64,000 nt of DNA. Source: Sphingopyxis alaskensis RB2256. GTDB taxonomy: Bacteria; Pseudomonadota; Alphaproteobacteria; Sphingomonadales; Sphingomonadaceae. Position numbers and translations under genes: made by a program. The notes below the pieces were generated by a model that searched no databases, was not told the origin of the DNA, and worked only from the letters and a program-made list of their open reading frames with translations. Numbering within the stretch: position 1 is the first letter of the stretch; each line of letters begins with the position of its first letter. Where the stretch lies: positions 310,001 through 374,000 of the forward strand of contig NC_008048.1 in the NCBI RefSeq assembly GCF_000013985.1. The letters are read 5' to 3'. Positions 17,995-26,533 of the stretch are shown here, one piece after another.

Positions 17995-18361
17995 CCCGTT
18001 GCGCCCCGACGAGCGCGGCTTCACCCTGCTCGAAATGCTCGTCGCCTTGAGCATCATCAGCATCGCCGCGCTGACGCTGGTGCGGCTCGACGCCTATGCG
18101 GTGCGCACGGCGGGTGACCTCGATGTCAGCACGGTTGCGGGGATCGTCGCGCAGAACCGCGCGGTCGAGCTGTGGACCGACCCCGCGCCGCCGACGATCG
18201 GCAACAGCGCGATCGGCGTCACGAACGCCGGGCGCAACTGGCGCATCGACCAGCGCGTGACGAAAACCGCCGACGCGGCGCTGCTGCGTATCGACCTGCT
18301 CGTCCGGCCCGAAAGCGGCAGCGGGCAGGCGGCGCTGACGATCATCCGGCCCGCGCGATGA
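17984..18361 (+). CDS. gspI: Minor pseudopilin GspI
   Basis: 125 residues from a GTG start with GGGGAGG about 7 nt upstream. The prepilin motif R-G-F-T-L-L-E-M-L-V-A-L follows an 11-residue leader. The short C-terminal domain with V-A-Q-N-R-A-V-E-L-W matches the A-x-N-x-x-x-x-x-x signature of GspI. It builds the tip complex with GspJ and GspK. The stop overlaps the gspJ ATG (ATGA). Confidence 0.88.
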   Translation: MGADPLRPDERGFTLLEMLVALSIISIAALTLVRLDAYAVRTAGDLDVSTVAGIVAQNRAVELWTDPAPPTIGNSAIGVTNAGRNWRIDQRVTKTADAALLRIDLLVRPESGSGQAALTIIRPAR

Positions 18362-18969
18362 CCGATCAGCGCGGCTTCACCCTGGTCGAGATGCTCGTCG
18401 CGCTGTCGCTGTTCGCGGCGATTGCGGCGATCGGGGTCGGCCTGCTGCGCAGCAGCATCGACACGCAGGACGCGGTGCAGGAACGGCTGAAGGGCATGAG
18501 CGGGATGAACCGCGTGCGCGCGATCATGGCGAATGATCTGGCGCAGGCGGTGCAGCGGCCGACGCGCGGTGCGGCGGGGGAGGCGGTGCCAGCGTTCGTC
18601 GGATCCAGCAATGGCTTTGCCTTTGTCCACGCCGGTGCGGCGGCGTTTGACGGCAGCCCGCGCCCCGCGGTCGCGCGCGTCGGCTATGCGCGCGTCGGCA
18701 GCGAATGGCGGCGCGCGACGCAGCCGATGCTCGACGGCACCGCGCTGGGCGAGGGCGACCGGTTGCTGGACGCGGTGACGGCGGCGCGGGTGCGCTATCG
18801 CGACGAGGCTGGGCGCTGGAGCGAGAGCTGGACGTCGGAGCCGGGCGACCGCCTGCCGCGCGCGGTCGAGGTGCGGATCGACCGAACGGGCCGCCCGCCG
18901 CTGACGATGCTGTTCCTCACCGCGCCGACGCCATTGCCGCCGCCCGCCATCGCGGGAGAGGCGCCATGA
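18358..18969 (+). CDS. gspJ: Minor pseudopilin GspJ
   Basis: 203 residues. The leader is only five residues before the cleavage site (M-T-D-Q-R-G then F-T-L-V-E-M-L-V-A-L). The body includes M-N-R-V-R-A-I-M-A-N-D-L-A-Q and two beta-rich stretches expected for GspJ, and a proline-rich tail. It joins GspI and GspK at the pseudopilus tip. ATGA overlaps on both sides show tight translational coupling. Confidence 0.88.
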   Translation: MTDQRGFTLVEMLVALSLFAAIAAIGVGLLRSSIDTQDAVQERLKGMSGMNRVRAIMANDLAQAVQRPTRGAAGEAVPAFVGSSNGFAFVHAGAAAFDGSPRPAVARVGYARVGSEWRRATQPMLDGTALGEGDRLLDAVTAARVRYRDEAGRWSESWTSEPGDRLPRAVEVRIDRTGRPPLTMLFLTAPTPLPPPAIAGEAP

Positions 18970-19970
18970 CCCCGGCACCGGGCGATCGCGGCGCGGCTTT
19001 GCTGAGCGTCCTGCTGCTCGTCGCGGTGATGGCGGTGATCGCGGCGACCGCGCTCGACCGGCTGACGCTCGCGACGCGGATCGCGGGCAGCGCGGCGACG
19101 GTCGATCAGGGACGCGCCTACAGCTTTGCCGCCGAACAGATTGCGCTTGGCAGGGTCGCCGATCTGGTCGGGCGCGATCCGGCGAAGCTGACGCTGGCGG
19201 GCGACTGGCTGGGGCGCGATTTCGTGCTGCCATTGCCCGGTGGCGAGGGACGCGCGCGGCTGACCGACGCCAGCAATTGCTTCAACCTCAACAGCCTGGT
19301 CGCCGAAACGCTGCCGGGGCGCTTGACGCAGCGCATGGGTGCGCAGCGGCAATTCGCCGCGTTGATGACCCTGCTCGGCATCGAGGATGGCGAGGCGCAG
19401 GCAATCGCGGGCGCCGCGGCCGACTGGATCGACAGCGACAGCAACGAAGGACGGCTCGGCGCCGAGGATAATGTCTACCGGTCGCTGCCCGGCGCCTATC
19501 TGCCTGCGAACCGCAAGATGGCGCATGTCAGCGAACTGCGCGCGGTGCGCGGCGTCAGCGCCAAACTCTACGCGCAGCTGGAACCCTGGGTCTGCGTGCT
19601 GCCCACGACCGACCCGGTGAAGCTCAATGTCAACACGCTCGCCGCCTGGCAGGCGCCGCTCGTCGCGATGCTGTGGCCCGGCGAAATCGACGTCAGGGCC
19701 GCACGGGCGGCGCTAGCCGCGCGGCCCGCGGGCGGCTATGGCAGCAGCGTGCGATTCTGGGAGGCGTCGGCGTTCGATCGCCGCAAGCCGCCGGACGATG
19801 TCGCCGAACAGGCGGCGGTGACGAGCCGCTGGCTGGTGCTGACGACGAATGTGACGATGGGGGACGGGTTTCTGACGGCAGTTTCACTCATCGACGCCAA
19901 TGGCGGCGCGCCGTCGGTCGGCACGGCCCCTCCGGTGATCGTGCGCCGCGACTGGGGCGAAAGCGACTGA
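18966..19970 (+). CDS. gspK: Minor pseudopilin GspK
   Basis: 334 residues from the ATG at 18966, with GGGAGAGG upstream. The N-terminus D-R-G-A-A-L-L-S-V-L-L-L-V-A-V-M is the degenerate prepilin motif typical of GspK, which lacks Glu+5. The large alpha domain follows, with D-A-S-N-C-F-N-L-N-S-L, A-A-D-W-I-D-S-D-S-N-E-G (calcium-binding acidic residues) and a late L-N-V-N-T-L. GspK caps the pseudopilus. The stop is one base away from the gspL GTG. Confidence 0.92.
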   Translation: MTPAPGDRGAALLSVLLLVAVMAVIAATALDRLTLATRIAGSAATVDQGRAYSFAAEQIALGRVADLVGRDPAKLTLAGDWLGRDFVLPLPGGEGRARLTDASNCFNLNSLVAETLPGRLTQRMGAQRQFAALMTLLGIEDGEAQAIAGAAADWIDSDSNEGRLGAEDNVYRSLPGAYLPANRKMAHVSELRAVRGVSAKLYAQLEPWVCVLPTTDPVKLNVNTLAAWQAPLVAMLWPGEIDVRAARAALAARPAGGYGSSVRFWEASAFDRRKPPDDVAEQAAVTSRWLVLTTNVTMGDGFLTAVSLIDANGGAPSVGTAPPVIVRRDWGESD

Positions 19971-19971
19971 C

Positions 19972-21117
19972 GTGACGCGCACCTTGCTGATCTGGTTGCC
20001 GCGAGTGGCGGCGCTTGCGGACGCCGCCGCCGCGCCCGCGGCGTGGCTTCGCATCGACGACGGCGTTGTCGTCGACAGCGGGCAGGACGACGGCTGGGTC
20101 GCCGATTGGGAAAAGCAGGGCGACGATGGCCCCGACGACCGGTTGATTGCGCTGGCGCCCGCCGCCGACGTGCCGCTCCGTTGGTTCCACTATCCCGACG
20201 CCGCCCCCGCACAGGCCGCCGCCGCGGCGCGCATCGACGCGCTGAAGGCCAGCCTGGGCGATGCCGCCGGGCTGCATGTCGTTGCGGGGCAGCCCACCGA
20301 GATGGGGCAAGCGGTGCCGGTGGCCGTGACGACGCACGCGGCGATGACCGGCTGGACCGGCTGGCTGGCGGCGCGCGGGCTGACCGCAGCGGCGATCATT
20401 CCGGCCGCTGCTGCGTTGCCGCCGCCCGAAGCCGACAGCCTGTGGTCGGCCGAACTGGGCGGCGAGCGGATCATCCGCTCGGCCGACCGCGCCTGGGCGT
20501 CCGACCCCGAACTCGACCCGCTGATCGCGGGCAATCACGATGTCGCACCGCTCGATGCCGAAGCGATGCGCGAGGCGCTGTTGCTGACGCTCGCGGCGCC
20601 GCCGCTCGACCTGTTGAGCGGCGCGTGGAAGCCGAAGCGCCGCTGGGCGGTCGATCCGGCGATGCTGCGGCTCGCGAAACGGCTGGCGATCGCGCTGGTC
20701 GCCGTGAGCGTTGCGATTCCGATCGTCTACGCGCTGCGCCTGACCGCCGATACCAGCCGCGCCGATGACGCGGTGGTGGCGATGGCGACAAGGGCCGGGG
20801 TCACGGCGTCCGATGCGAGCGCCGCGGAAACCGAGATCGACCGTCGGCTGGCGACCGCGGGGGGCGGGCCCCTCGCCTTTTCGGTGCCAGCATCGGCGCT
20901 CTACGACGCGATGCGCGATGCGCCGGGCGTGTCGCTCAAAAACCTGTCGCACCGCACCGACGGCACGCTGACGACGACGCTCGCGGCGCCGCGCGTCGAC
21001 GACATCAACCAGGTGCTGCTGGCGTTGCAGGCGCGTGGCTATCGCATCACGGCGCAGCCGATGGCGGGGGCCGGCGGACAGCAGATGGCCCATGTCACGA
21101 TCCGGGCGGTGCCATGA
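19972..21117 (+). CDS. gspL: Type II secretion protein GspL
   Basis: 381 residues from a GTG start. The cytoplasmic actin-like half (L-L-I-W-L-P-R ... ) binds GspE; a single transmembrane helix near residues 240-258 (L-A-I-A-L-V-A-V-S-V-A-I-P-I-V-Y-A-L) leads to a periplasmic ferredoxin-like domain ending in V-L-L-A-L-Q-A-R-G-Y-R-I. It shares the ATGA overlap with gspM. GspL transmits ATPase motion to the periplasmic parts of the machine. Confidence 0.88.
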   Translation: MTRTLLIWLPRVAALADAAAAPAAWLRIDDGVVVDSGQDDGWVADWEKQGDDGPDDRLIALAPAADVPLRWFHYPDAAPAQAAAAARIDALKASLGDAAGLHVVAGQPTEMGQAVPVAVTTHAAMTGWTGWLAARGLTAAAIIPAAAALPPPEADSLWSAELGGERIIRSADRAWASDPELDPLIAGNHDVAPLDAEAMREALLLTLAAPPLDLLSGAWKPKRRWAVDPAMLRLAKRLAIALVAVSVAIPIVYALRLTADTSRADDAVVAMATRAGVTASDASAAETEIDRRLATAGGGPLAFSVPASALYDAMRDAPGVSLKNLSHRTDGTLTTTLAAPRVDDINQVLLALQARGYRITAQPMAGAGGQQMAHVTIRAVP

Positions 21118-21596
21118 CGGAGCGGCTGAAATACTGGTGGGCGGGATTGTCGGGGCGCGAACGCTGGCTGGTCGGTATCGCCGCGGTGCTGGCGCTCGGT
21201 GTGCTCGGCTGGGGGTTGGGACGGCCCGCGGTGGCCGCCTTCATCGACCTGGAGAACCGCCACCGCGCCGCGATCGAGCGCGAGGGGCGCGTTGCGGCGA
21301 AGGTCGCGCTGCTTGGCGCGCGGCCGCAAAAATCGGTCGCGGCGAGTGCCGACGCGGGCGCGATCGACCAGTTTCTACAGCAATCGGCGGGCGAGATCGG
21401 GCTGACGCTCGACCGCAACGAAGCGCGCGGCACCAATCGGGCAGCGATTGCGATTGCGACGGCGAAAGCGCCGGTGCTGACCGACTGGCTCGCGTCGCTC
21501 GAAGCGCAGGGCTTTGTCATCGACCAGCTCACCATCACCCCCGCCGCCGACGGCACGGTCGGGATGACGGCGGAACTCAGAAAGGGCGGACAATGA
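21114..21596 (+). CDS. gspM: Type II secretion protein GspM
   Basis: 160 residues. The short cytoplasmic start contains the family motif L-S-G-R-E-R-W-L-V-G, then one membrane helix (about residues 20-38), a coiled segment, and a small periplasmic ferredoxin-like domain (P-V-L-T-D-W-L-A-S-L-E-A-Q-G-F-V-I-D-Q-L). It pairs with GspL in the assembly platform. Both ends overlap the neighbouring genes by 4 nt. Confidence 0.88.
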   Translation: MTERLKYWWAGLSGRERWLVGIAAVLALGVLGWGLGRPAVAAFIDLENRHRAAIEREGRVAAKVALLGARPQKSVAASADAGAIDQFLQQSAGEIGLTLDRNEARGTNRAAIAIATAKAPVLTDWLASLEAQGFVIDQLTITPAADGTVGMTAELRKGGQ

Positions 21597-22309
21597 GCGT
21601 GCGGCGGCGCTGGATCGTTGCGGCGGCGCTGCTGGCGCTCGTCCTGCTTGTCGCGACCTTTCCGATGCGCCTCGCGCTCGGCTGGTCGGGGGCGGGCGAC
21701 GCGGGGGTGTCGGCGCGGACGGTGCGCGGATCGGTCTGGTCGGCCGAACTGGTCGATGCGCGGCTCGGCGCGCTGCCGCTCGGCACGGTGCGCGCCAGCC
21801 TGTCGCCGCTGGCGCTGCTCACCGGCGCGACCGAACTGGCTTTCGAGCGCAGCGACGACCGGCTCGGCGCGCTCGCGGGACGGCTGCACGGCACCAGTCC
21901 GCGCGGCATGTCCGACGTCAATGGGATGAGCGCGATGGTCGGCGGGCTGGGCATGATCCCGGTCGATACGATCCGCTTCGAGGGCGCGACGGTGCGCTTC
22001 GACGATGCGGGCAAATGCGTGCGCGCGAGCGGCCGGGTGCAGCTGATGGTCGCCGCGCCGATCGCGGGGCTCGACCTGTCGCGCGGGCTCTCCGGCCCGC
22101 TCCGCTGCGCGAACGGGCGCGCCGAAGCGGCGCTCGCCAGCCAGTCGGGGATGGAGCGGTTGACGCTGATCTTCGATGGCGGCGGGGCCTGGCGCGCACG
22201 CCTTGCCATCAGCGTCGACCGCGATCCGACAATGGCGGCGGCGCTCGCGGCGCTGGGCTTCCGCGCTGCGCCGGGCGGGTTCGTGCTGGCGACTTCGGGT
22301 CGCTTCTGA
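21593..22309 (+). CDS. gspN: Type II secretion protein GspN
   Basis: 238 residues, start ATG overlapping the gspM stop. One N-terminal membrane helix (W-I-V-A-A-A-L-L-A-L-V-L-L-V-A-T-F-P), then the T2SSN domain recognised by A-R-T-V-R-G-S-V-W-S-A and L-G-T-V-R-A-S-L-S-P-L-A-L-L-T-G. GspN occurs in only some T2SSs and its exact role is unclear. Last gene of the overlapping gsp run; a long inverted repeat follows. Confidence 0.85.
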   Translation: MSVRRRWIVAAALLALVLLVATFPMRLALGWSGAGDAGVSARTVRGSVWSAELVDARLGALPLGTVRASLSPLALLTGATELAFERSDDRLGALAGRLHGTSPRGMSDVNGMSAMVGGLGMIPVDTIRFEGATVRFDDAGKCVRASGRVQLMVAAPIAGLDLSRGLSGPLRCANGRAEAALASQSGMERLTLIFDGGGAWRARLAISVDRDPTMAAALAALGFRAAPGGFVLATSGRF

Positions 22310-22331
22310 AAGATGAATAGCGCAGCATATC

Positions 22332-22403
22332 CCGTTCGCGTCGAGCGAAGTCGAGACGCCGTGCCGGCCAGCCGGGCGTCTCGACTTCGCTCGACGCGAA
22401 CGG
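22332..22403. repeat. Perfect 29-bp inverted repeat between gspN and prepilin peptidase
   Basis: Arms 22332-22360 and 22375-22403 are exact inverted copies (core GTCGAGCGAAGTCGAGACGC), separated by 14 nt. The transcript would form a very stable hairpin at the end of the gspC-N message. The same TCGAGCGAAGTCGAGA palindrome is widely dispersed between genes in sphingomonads, so it is a repeat-family member that may double as a processing or termination structure. Confidence 0.85.
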
Positions 22404-22422
22404 ATTAGATCGCAATCGGGCG

Positions 22423-23205
22423 GTGGTCGACCAAAGCCTGAAAATCCTCGATGCCTTGCCCTTCGGCACGGGCATCCTGCTGGCCGGGCTGACCGGGCTG
22501 CTGCTGGGCAGTTTTATAGCGACGCTGGTGCTGCGTTGGCCGGAGGGGCGCTCGCTGCTCGGGCGCTCGCAGTGCGACGGCTGCGGACGGGCGCTCGGCG
22601 TGCGCGATCTTGTCCCGCTTGTATCGGCGGCGCTGTCGCGCGGGCGGTGCCGGACGTGCGGTGCGAGGATCAACCCCTTTCATGGCCGGGTCGAGCTTGT
22701 ATCGGCGCTGATTGGCGCCGGGGCGCTGGCGCTGCTTCCGGGCACGGCGGGCTGGCTCTGGGCGCTGTTCGGCTGGTTGCTGCTGCCGCTCGCGCTGCTC
22801 GATGCGCGGCATTTCTGGCTGCCCGACCGGCTGACGCTGTTGCTGGCGGTGACGGGGGTGTTGCTGGCGGGACCGATGCTCGGCACGTCACTGGTCGATC
22901 GCTGGGTCGGAGCGCTGGTTGGCGGTGGCACGCTCGCGCTGCTCGCGTGGCTCTATGCGCGTGCGCGCCGACGGGAAGGCATGGGGGGCGGCGACCCCAA
23001 ACTCGTCGCGGCGACGGGCGCGTGGCTCGGCTGGCAGGCCTTGCCGCTGATGCTGCTGCTCGCGAGCCTTGGCGGAATCATCTGGGCGCTCGTCGTCCAG
23101 CGAAAAGGGGACCAGCCGCTCGGCGAGCGGCGAGTCCCCTTCGGTATGTTCCTTTGCGGTGCCGCCTTTGCCGCGGTGCCGCTGTGGCCGCTTATCGCCC
23201 GATGA
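22423..23205 (+). CDS. gspO: Prepilin peptidase / N-methyltransferase GspO
   Basis: 260 residues from a GTG start. About seven hydrophobic helices. The zinc-type cysteine motif C-D-G-C ... C-R-T-C of the N-terminal methyltransferase part is present, as are the catalytic aspartates in L-L-D-A-R-H-F-W-L-P-D-R and G-G-G-D-P-K-L. It cleaves and methylates the GspG-K leaders at the inner membrane. Its 3' end overlaps pal, on the other strand, by 14 bp, so the two transcripts collide tail to tail without a terminator between them. Confidence 0.92.
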   Translation: MVDQSLKILDALPFGTGILLAGLTGLLLGSFIATLVLRWPEGRSLLGRSQCDGCGRALGVRDLVPLVSAALSRGRCRTCGARINPFHGRVELVSALIGAGALALLPGTAGWLWALFGWLLLPLALLDARHFWLPDRLTLLLAVTGVLLAGPMLGTSLVDRWVGALVGGGTLALLAWLYARARRREGMGGGDPKLVAATGAWLGWQALPLMLLLASLGGIIWALVVQRKGDQPLGERRVPFGMFLCGAAFAAVPLWPLIAR

Positions 23206-23704
23206 CGACGGTCACTGCGCGGCGGTTCTGCGCCCAGGCTTCCTCGTTCGAGCCGATCGCGGCGGGGCGTTCCTTGCCATAGCTGATGACATTGATCCGC
23301 GACGGATCGATGCCGAGCGAGGCGAGGTAGTTTTTCGCGGCGTTGGCGCGGCGTTCACCGAGGGCGATATTATAGTCGCGCGTGCCGCGTTCGTCGGCGT
23401 GGCCTTCCAGCGTGACCCGGACCGCGGGATTGCGTTGCAGCCACTGGGCCTGGCTTTGCAGCGTCGCCTGATCCTGCGCATCGACATTATACTGGTCGAA
23501 GTCGAAGAAGATGCGGTCCGATGCCACATTGGCGACGAAATCTTCCTGCGATCCCGGAACGACGCCGGTGCCGGTGTCGGTTGTCGTGTCGGTCCCGGCG
23601 CCTTCGGGCGCGGGGGGCAGCGTGTCCGGGGCCTTTTTCGCGCAGGCGCCAACAGCAAGCATGGTGATCGCCGCGATCATCGCGGTGCTTTTGCGTATCG
23701 TCAT
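23192..23704 (-). CDS. pal: Peptidoglycan-associated lipoprotein Pal
   Basis: 170 residues. Lipobox L-A-V-G-A-C with lipidated Cys21, a Thr/Gly/Pro-rich linker, then the OmpA-like peptidoglycan-binding domain with F-F-D-F-D-Q-Y, G-H-A-D-E-R-G-T-R-D-Y-N and A-L-G-E-R-R-A-N-A-A-K-N-Y-L. Pal anchors the outer membrane to the wall and is recycled by TolB during division. Last gene of the tol-pal cluster, about 105 bp after tolB. Confidence 0.96.
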   Translation of the reverse strand: MTIRKSTAMIAAITMLAVGACAKKAPDTLPPAPEGAGTDTTTDTGTGVVPGSQEDFVANVASDRIFFDFDQYNVDAQDQATLQSQAQWLQRNPAVRVTLEGHADERGTRDYNIALGERRANAAKNYLASLGIDPSRINVISYGKERPAAIGSNEEAWAQNRRAVTVVIGR

Positions 23705-23810
23705 GTCTTCTGTCCTCTTGTTATTGTGGAGAAACTCTCTCCAACGGGCGGTTTCGCGGCGTAGCGACGCGATAGGGGAACCCGATGGAGCCCTTTTGGT
23801 TCCTTGCTTG

Positions 23811-25175
23811 TCAAGGCAGAACCGGCCCCCAGCTGGGGTCCGATCCGTCCTGCGGGGTCGGCAGGCGGCGCAGGTTCACGCCGGTCAGGTCAACCTGCCA
23901 CAGGCTGGACCTGCCCTCGCGGCCCGGCGTGGTGCGGAAGAACTGGATGACGCGGCCGTTCGGCGACCAGGTCGGCGCCTCGTCCTGCCAGCCGTTCGTC
24001 AGCATCCGCACCCCACCGCCCGACGGCGTCATCACGCCGATGCGAAACTCGCCGCCGCCCATGCGGGTGAAGGCGATCAGGTCGCCGCGCGGCGACCATT
24101 CAGGGGTGGCATAGCGTCCGCCGCCAAAGCTGATCCGCTGCTGGTTCGACCCGTCAATGTTCATCACATAAAGCTGCTGGCTGCCCGACCGGTCGCTTTC
24201 GAACACGATCTTGCGCCCGTCGGGCGAAAAGCTGCCGCCGACGTCGATCCCCGGCGCGGTGGTCAGTCGCACCGGCGTGCCGCCGTTCGCCGAAATGCGA
24301 TAGATGTCGGTGTTGCCGCCGACCGCCATCGAATAGAGGATCTGCGTCCCGTCGGGCGACCAGCGCGGGGCAAAGGTCGGATTGCGGCTTTCAGTCACCA
24401 GCCGCTGTGTCCCCGACGCAACGTCATAGATGAAGACGCGAACCCGGTCATTCAAATAGCTGACATAAACGATCTTCTTGTAATCCGGTGAAAAACGCGG
24501 ACTGAGCGCCAGCGCCTGACCGTTGGTGATGAAGCGGTGATTGCCGCCGTCCGAATCCATGATCGCGAGCCGTTTGATGCGGTTCCCCTTGGGCCCGCTC
24601 TCGGCGATATAGGCGACGCGGCTGTCGAAGAAGGGCGCCTCGCCCGACAGGCGCGAATAGATGGCGTCGGCGCATTTATGCGCGGCGCGGCGCCAGTCGG
24701 CGGGCTGTATCTCGAACCCCTTGCGCACCAGTTCGCTGCCCAGCGCCGTATCATAGAGGTAACAGCCGACGATCAGGCTGCCGTTCGATCCGGCATCGAC
24801 AAAGCCGTGGACGACATTTTCGGCGCCGCGCGCTTGCCATTCGCCAAAGCGCGGCGCCTGCACCTCGGCGCGGCCGATCGCGCGGACGCCGTTCGGGCCG
24901 ATCGGTTCAAAGAGGCCGCTGCGTTCCAGGTCGGCGGCGATGACGTCGGCAAGCTGGCGGCCGAGGGCGTCGGTGCGCAGCCCCGCGACGGTCTGGACCG
25001 AGGCGGTGGCGAAGGACGGGATGCCGATGACCGTGCGTTCCTGCGACAGCGTGCCCTCGATCGTCTCGCGCGGTTCGGTCTGCACTGTCGCGGGCGGCGT
25101 CGGGGCGGACTGGGCGAGCGCTGGTGCGCTGGTCAGCAGCAGGGCGAGCATTAGGCTGATCGGACGCAGGGACAT
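23811..25175 (-). CDS. tolB: Tol-Pal system protein TolB
   Basis: 454 residues from the ATG at 25175, selected by GAGGTAAG upstream and because the signal peptide (I-S-L-M-L-A-L-L-L-T-S-A-P-A-L-A-Q) starts there. The N-terminal TolB domain (residues about 35-165) precedes a six-bladed WD40-like propeller with repeats of the form I-V-F-E-S-D-R-S-G-S-Q-Q-L-Y and A-P-R-W-S-P-D-G. It is a periplasmic partner of TolA and Pal. The TolA-to-TolB gap is 5 nt. Confidence 0.96.
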   Translation of the reverse strand: MSLRPISLMLALLLTSAPALAQSAPTPPATVQTEPRETIEGTLSQERTVIGIPSFATASVQTVAGLRTDALGRQLADVIAADLERSGLFEPIGPNGVRAIGRAEVQAPRFGEWQARGAENVVHGFVDAGSNGSLIVGCYLYDTALGSELVRKGFEIQPADWRRAAHKCADAIYSRLSGEAPFFDSRVAYIAESGPKGNRIKRLAIMDSDGGNHRFITNGQALALSPRFSPDYKKIVYVSYLNDRVRVFIYDVASGTQRLVTESRNPTFAPRWSPDGTQILYSMAVGGNTDIYRISANGGTPVRLTTAPGIDVGGSFSPDGRKIVFESDRSGSQQLYVMNIDGSNQQRISFGGGRYATPEWSPRGDLIAFTRMGGGEFRIGVMTPSGGGVRMLTNGWQDEAPTWSPNGRVIQFFRTTPGREGRSSLWQVDLTGVNLRRLPTPQDGSDPSWGPVLP

Positions 25176-25180
25176 GTTGC

Positions 25181-26002
25181 TTACCTCTTGATGAAATCGA
25201 GCGTGTAATTCTGCCAGAAGCTGTAATTTTCTTCGGGCAGGTCGAAAGGCGCGGCAAGTTCGACCGCGCGTTTGGCGCATTCCTGATGCCGCTCAATCTG
25301 GAAACGGTTGCTGTCATTCTCGCCGGTCGTCGTCACGCTGGTGAATCCCGCCAGCGCGCCAGACTGGGTCAGGCGGAACTTCACGATGGTCTTGAGCTGG
25401 TCGACGTCGACGCCCGACACGCGGCAACTGTTCCAGCGCGGCGCAACCGCGGCCTTGATGCTGACGTCGATCGAGCGGCGCACCTCGGCCGCGGTCGCCG
25501 CGGCGGGCGCGCCCTTGCTCGATGGCGATTTGGGCTGCGACTTCGACAGCCCTTCGGCGATCCCGTCGAGGCGGCCGGTCGGGCGCGCGGGGCGGTCCTT
25601 CGCAGGCGGCGCCTTGGGGGCGGCCTTGGGCTGCGCCTTGACGGCGGCGGGCGGGGTCTGTTTGGGCTGCGCCTTGGGTCGCGCGACCTGTTTGGGCGTC
25701 GGGGCGGGCGTCGGCCGCACGACCGGTTCAGGCAGCGGCGGCGCGGGCATCGGTTCGGGCGCCGCGATATCGACATTATCTTCTTCGCCCAGCCGCGCCG
25801 CGGGGGGCGTCTCGCTGATGACCGGCGCGGTCGATTGCACCGCGGTTTCGGCGATCAGGTCGACCTCCATCGGCGGATTGTCAAAGCGGCGCTCGCCCGC
25901 GGTCCACTGGATCGAGAGCAGGCCGATGATGACGACATGCGCGGCCACCGCGATGGCAAAACCGCGTCGCTCGTTCCCCCGATCTGCACCTGCCTCGGCC
26001 AT
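25181..26002 (-). CDS. tolA: Tol-Pal system energy-transducing protein TolA
   Basis: 273 residues. One N-terminal membrane helix (about residues 13-32), a long Pro/Ala/Lys-rich periplasmic stalk (P-K-Q-V-A-R-P-K-A-Q-P-K-Q), and a small C-terminal globular domain with two cysteines (N-S-C-R ... Q-E-C-A-K-R-A). The layout is typical of alphaproteobacterial TolA. It couples the TolQ-TolR motor to TolB and Pal. Confidence 0.93.
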   Translation of the reverse strand: MAEAGADRGNERRGFAIAVAAHVVIIGLLSIQWTAGERRFDNPPMEVDLIAETAVQSTAPVISETPPAARLGEEDNVDIAAPEPMPAPPLPEPVVRPTPAPTPKQVARPKAQPKQTPPAAVKAQPKAAPKAPPAKDRPARPTGRLDGIAEGLSKSQPKSPSSKGAPAAATAAEVRRSIDVSIKAAVAPRWNSCRVSGVDVDQLKTIVKFRLTQSGALAGFTSVTTTGENDSNRFQIERHQECAKRAVELAAPFDLPEENYSFWQNYTLDFIKR

Positions 26003-26011
26003 GGTTCCAGC

Positions 26012-26533
26012 CTATTGCCCGCTATCTGAACCGTCGGTGACCGCGGCGTCGGCGGTCGGCGGCGGCGTGTCGGCCGACGCTTCGGCGCCCGTCGTCACCA
26101 GCGCGATGCGCGTCAGGCCCGCGCGGTTGAGCTCGCCCATCACGCGCATCACCCGGCCATAATCGAGTCCCTTGTCGGCGCGGAGCATGATCTGGCGCGG
26201 CCTGTCCTCGCCCCGCCGTTCGCGCGCAATCGCGTCGAGCCGTGCGGGAAGCTCGGCCTCGGGCACGATCTCGTCGCCGATATAGAGCGTGTCGTCGGCA
26301 TTGATCGAAAGCTGCACCGGCTCCTCTTCCTCGGTCTCGACCGGCTTGGCGCGACTTTCGGGCAGGTCGATCGGCACCGCCGAGGCGAGCAGCGGCGCGG
26401 TGATCATGAAAATGATCAGCAGCACGAGCATCACGTCGACCAGCGGCGTGACGTTGATCTCCGACATCGGCGCGCGGCGATGGCCGCGCCCGCGCCGTCC
26501 ACCGCCGCCGCCCGAAGGTCCGGTCATCGCCAT
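26012..26533 (-). CDS. tolR: Tol-Pal system protein TolR (ExbD family)
   Basis: 173 residues. A Gly/Arg-rich start, then M-S-E-I-N-V-T-P-L-V-D-V-M-L-V-L-L-I-I-F with the membrane aspartate essential for proton use, and a periplasmic D-L-P-E-S region. The C-terminal 20 residues are Thr/Pro/Ala-rich and longer than usual. ATG overlaps the tolQ stop by one base (TGATG). Confidence 0.95.
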   Translation of the reverse strand: MAMTGPSGGGGGRRGRGHRRAPMSEINVTPLVDVMLVLLIIFMITAPLLASAVPIDLPESRAKPVETEEEEPVQLSINADDTLYIGDEIVPEAELPARLDAIARERRGEDRPRQIMLRADKGLDYGRVMRVMGELNRAGLTRIALVTTGAEASADTPPPTADAAVTDGSDSGQ

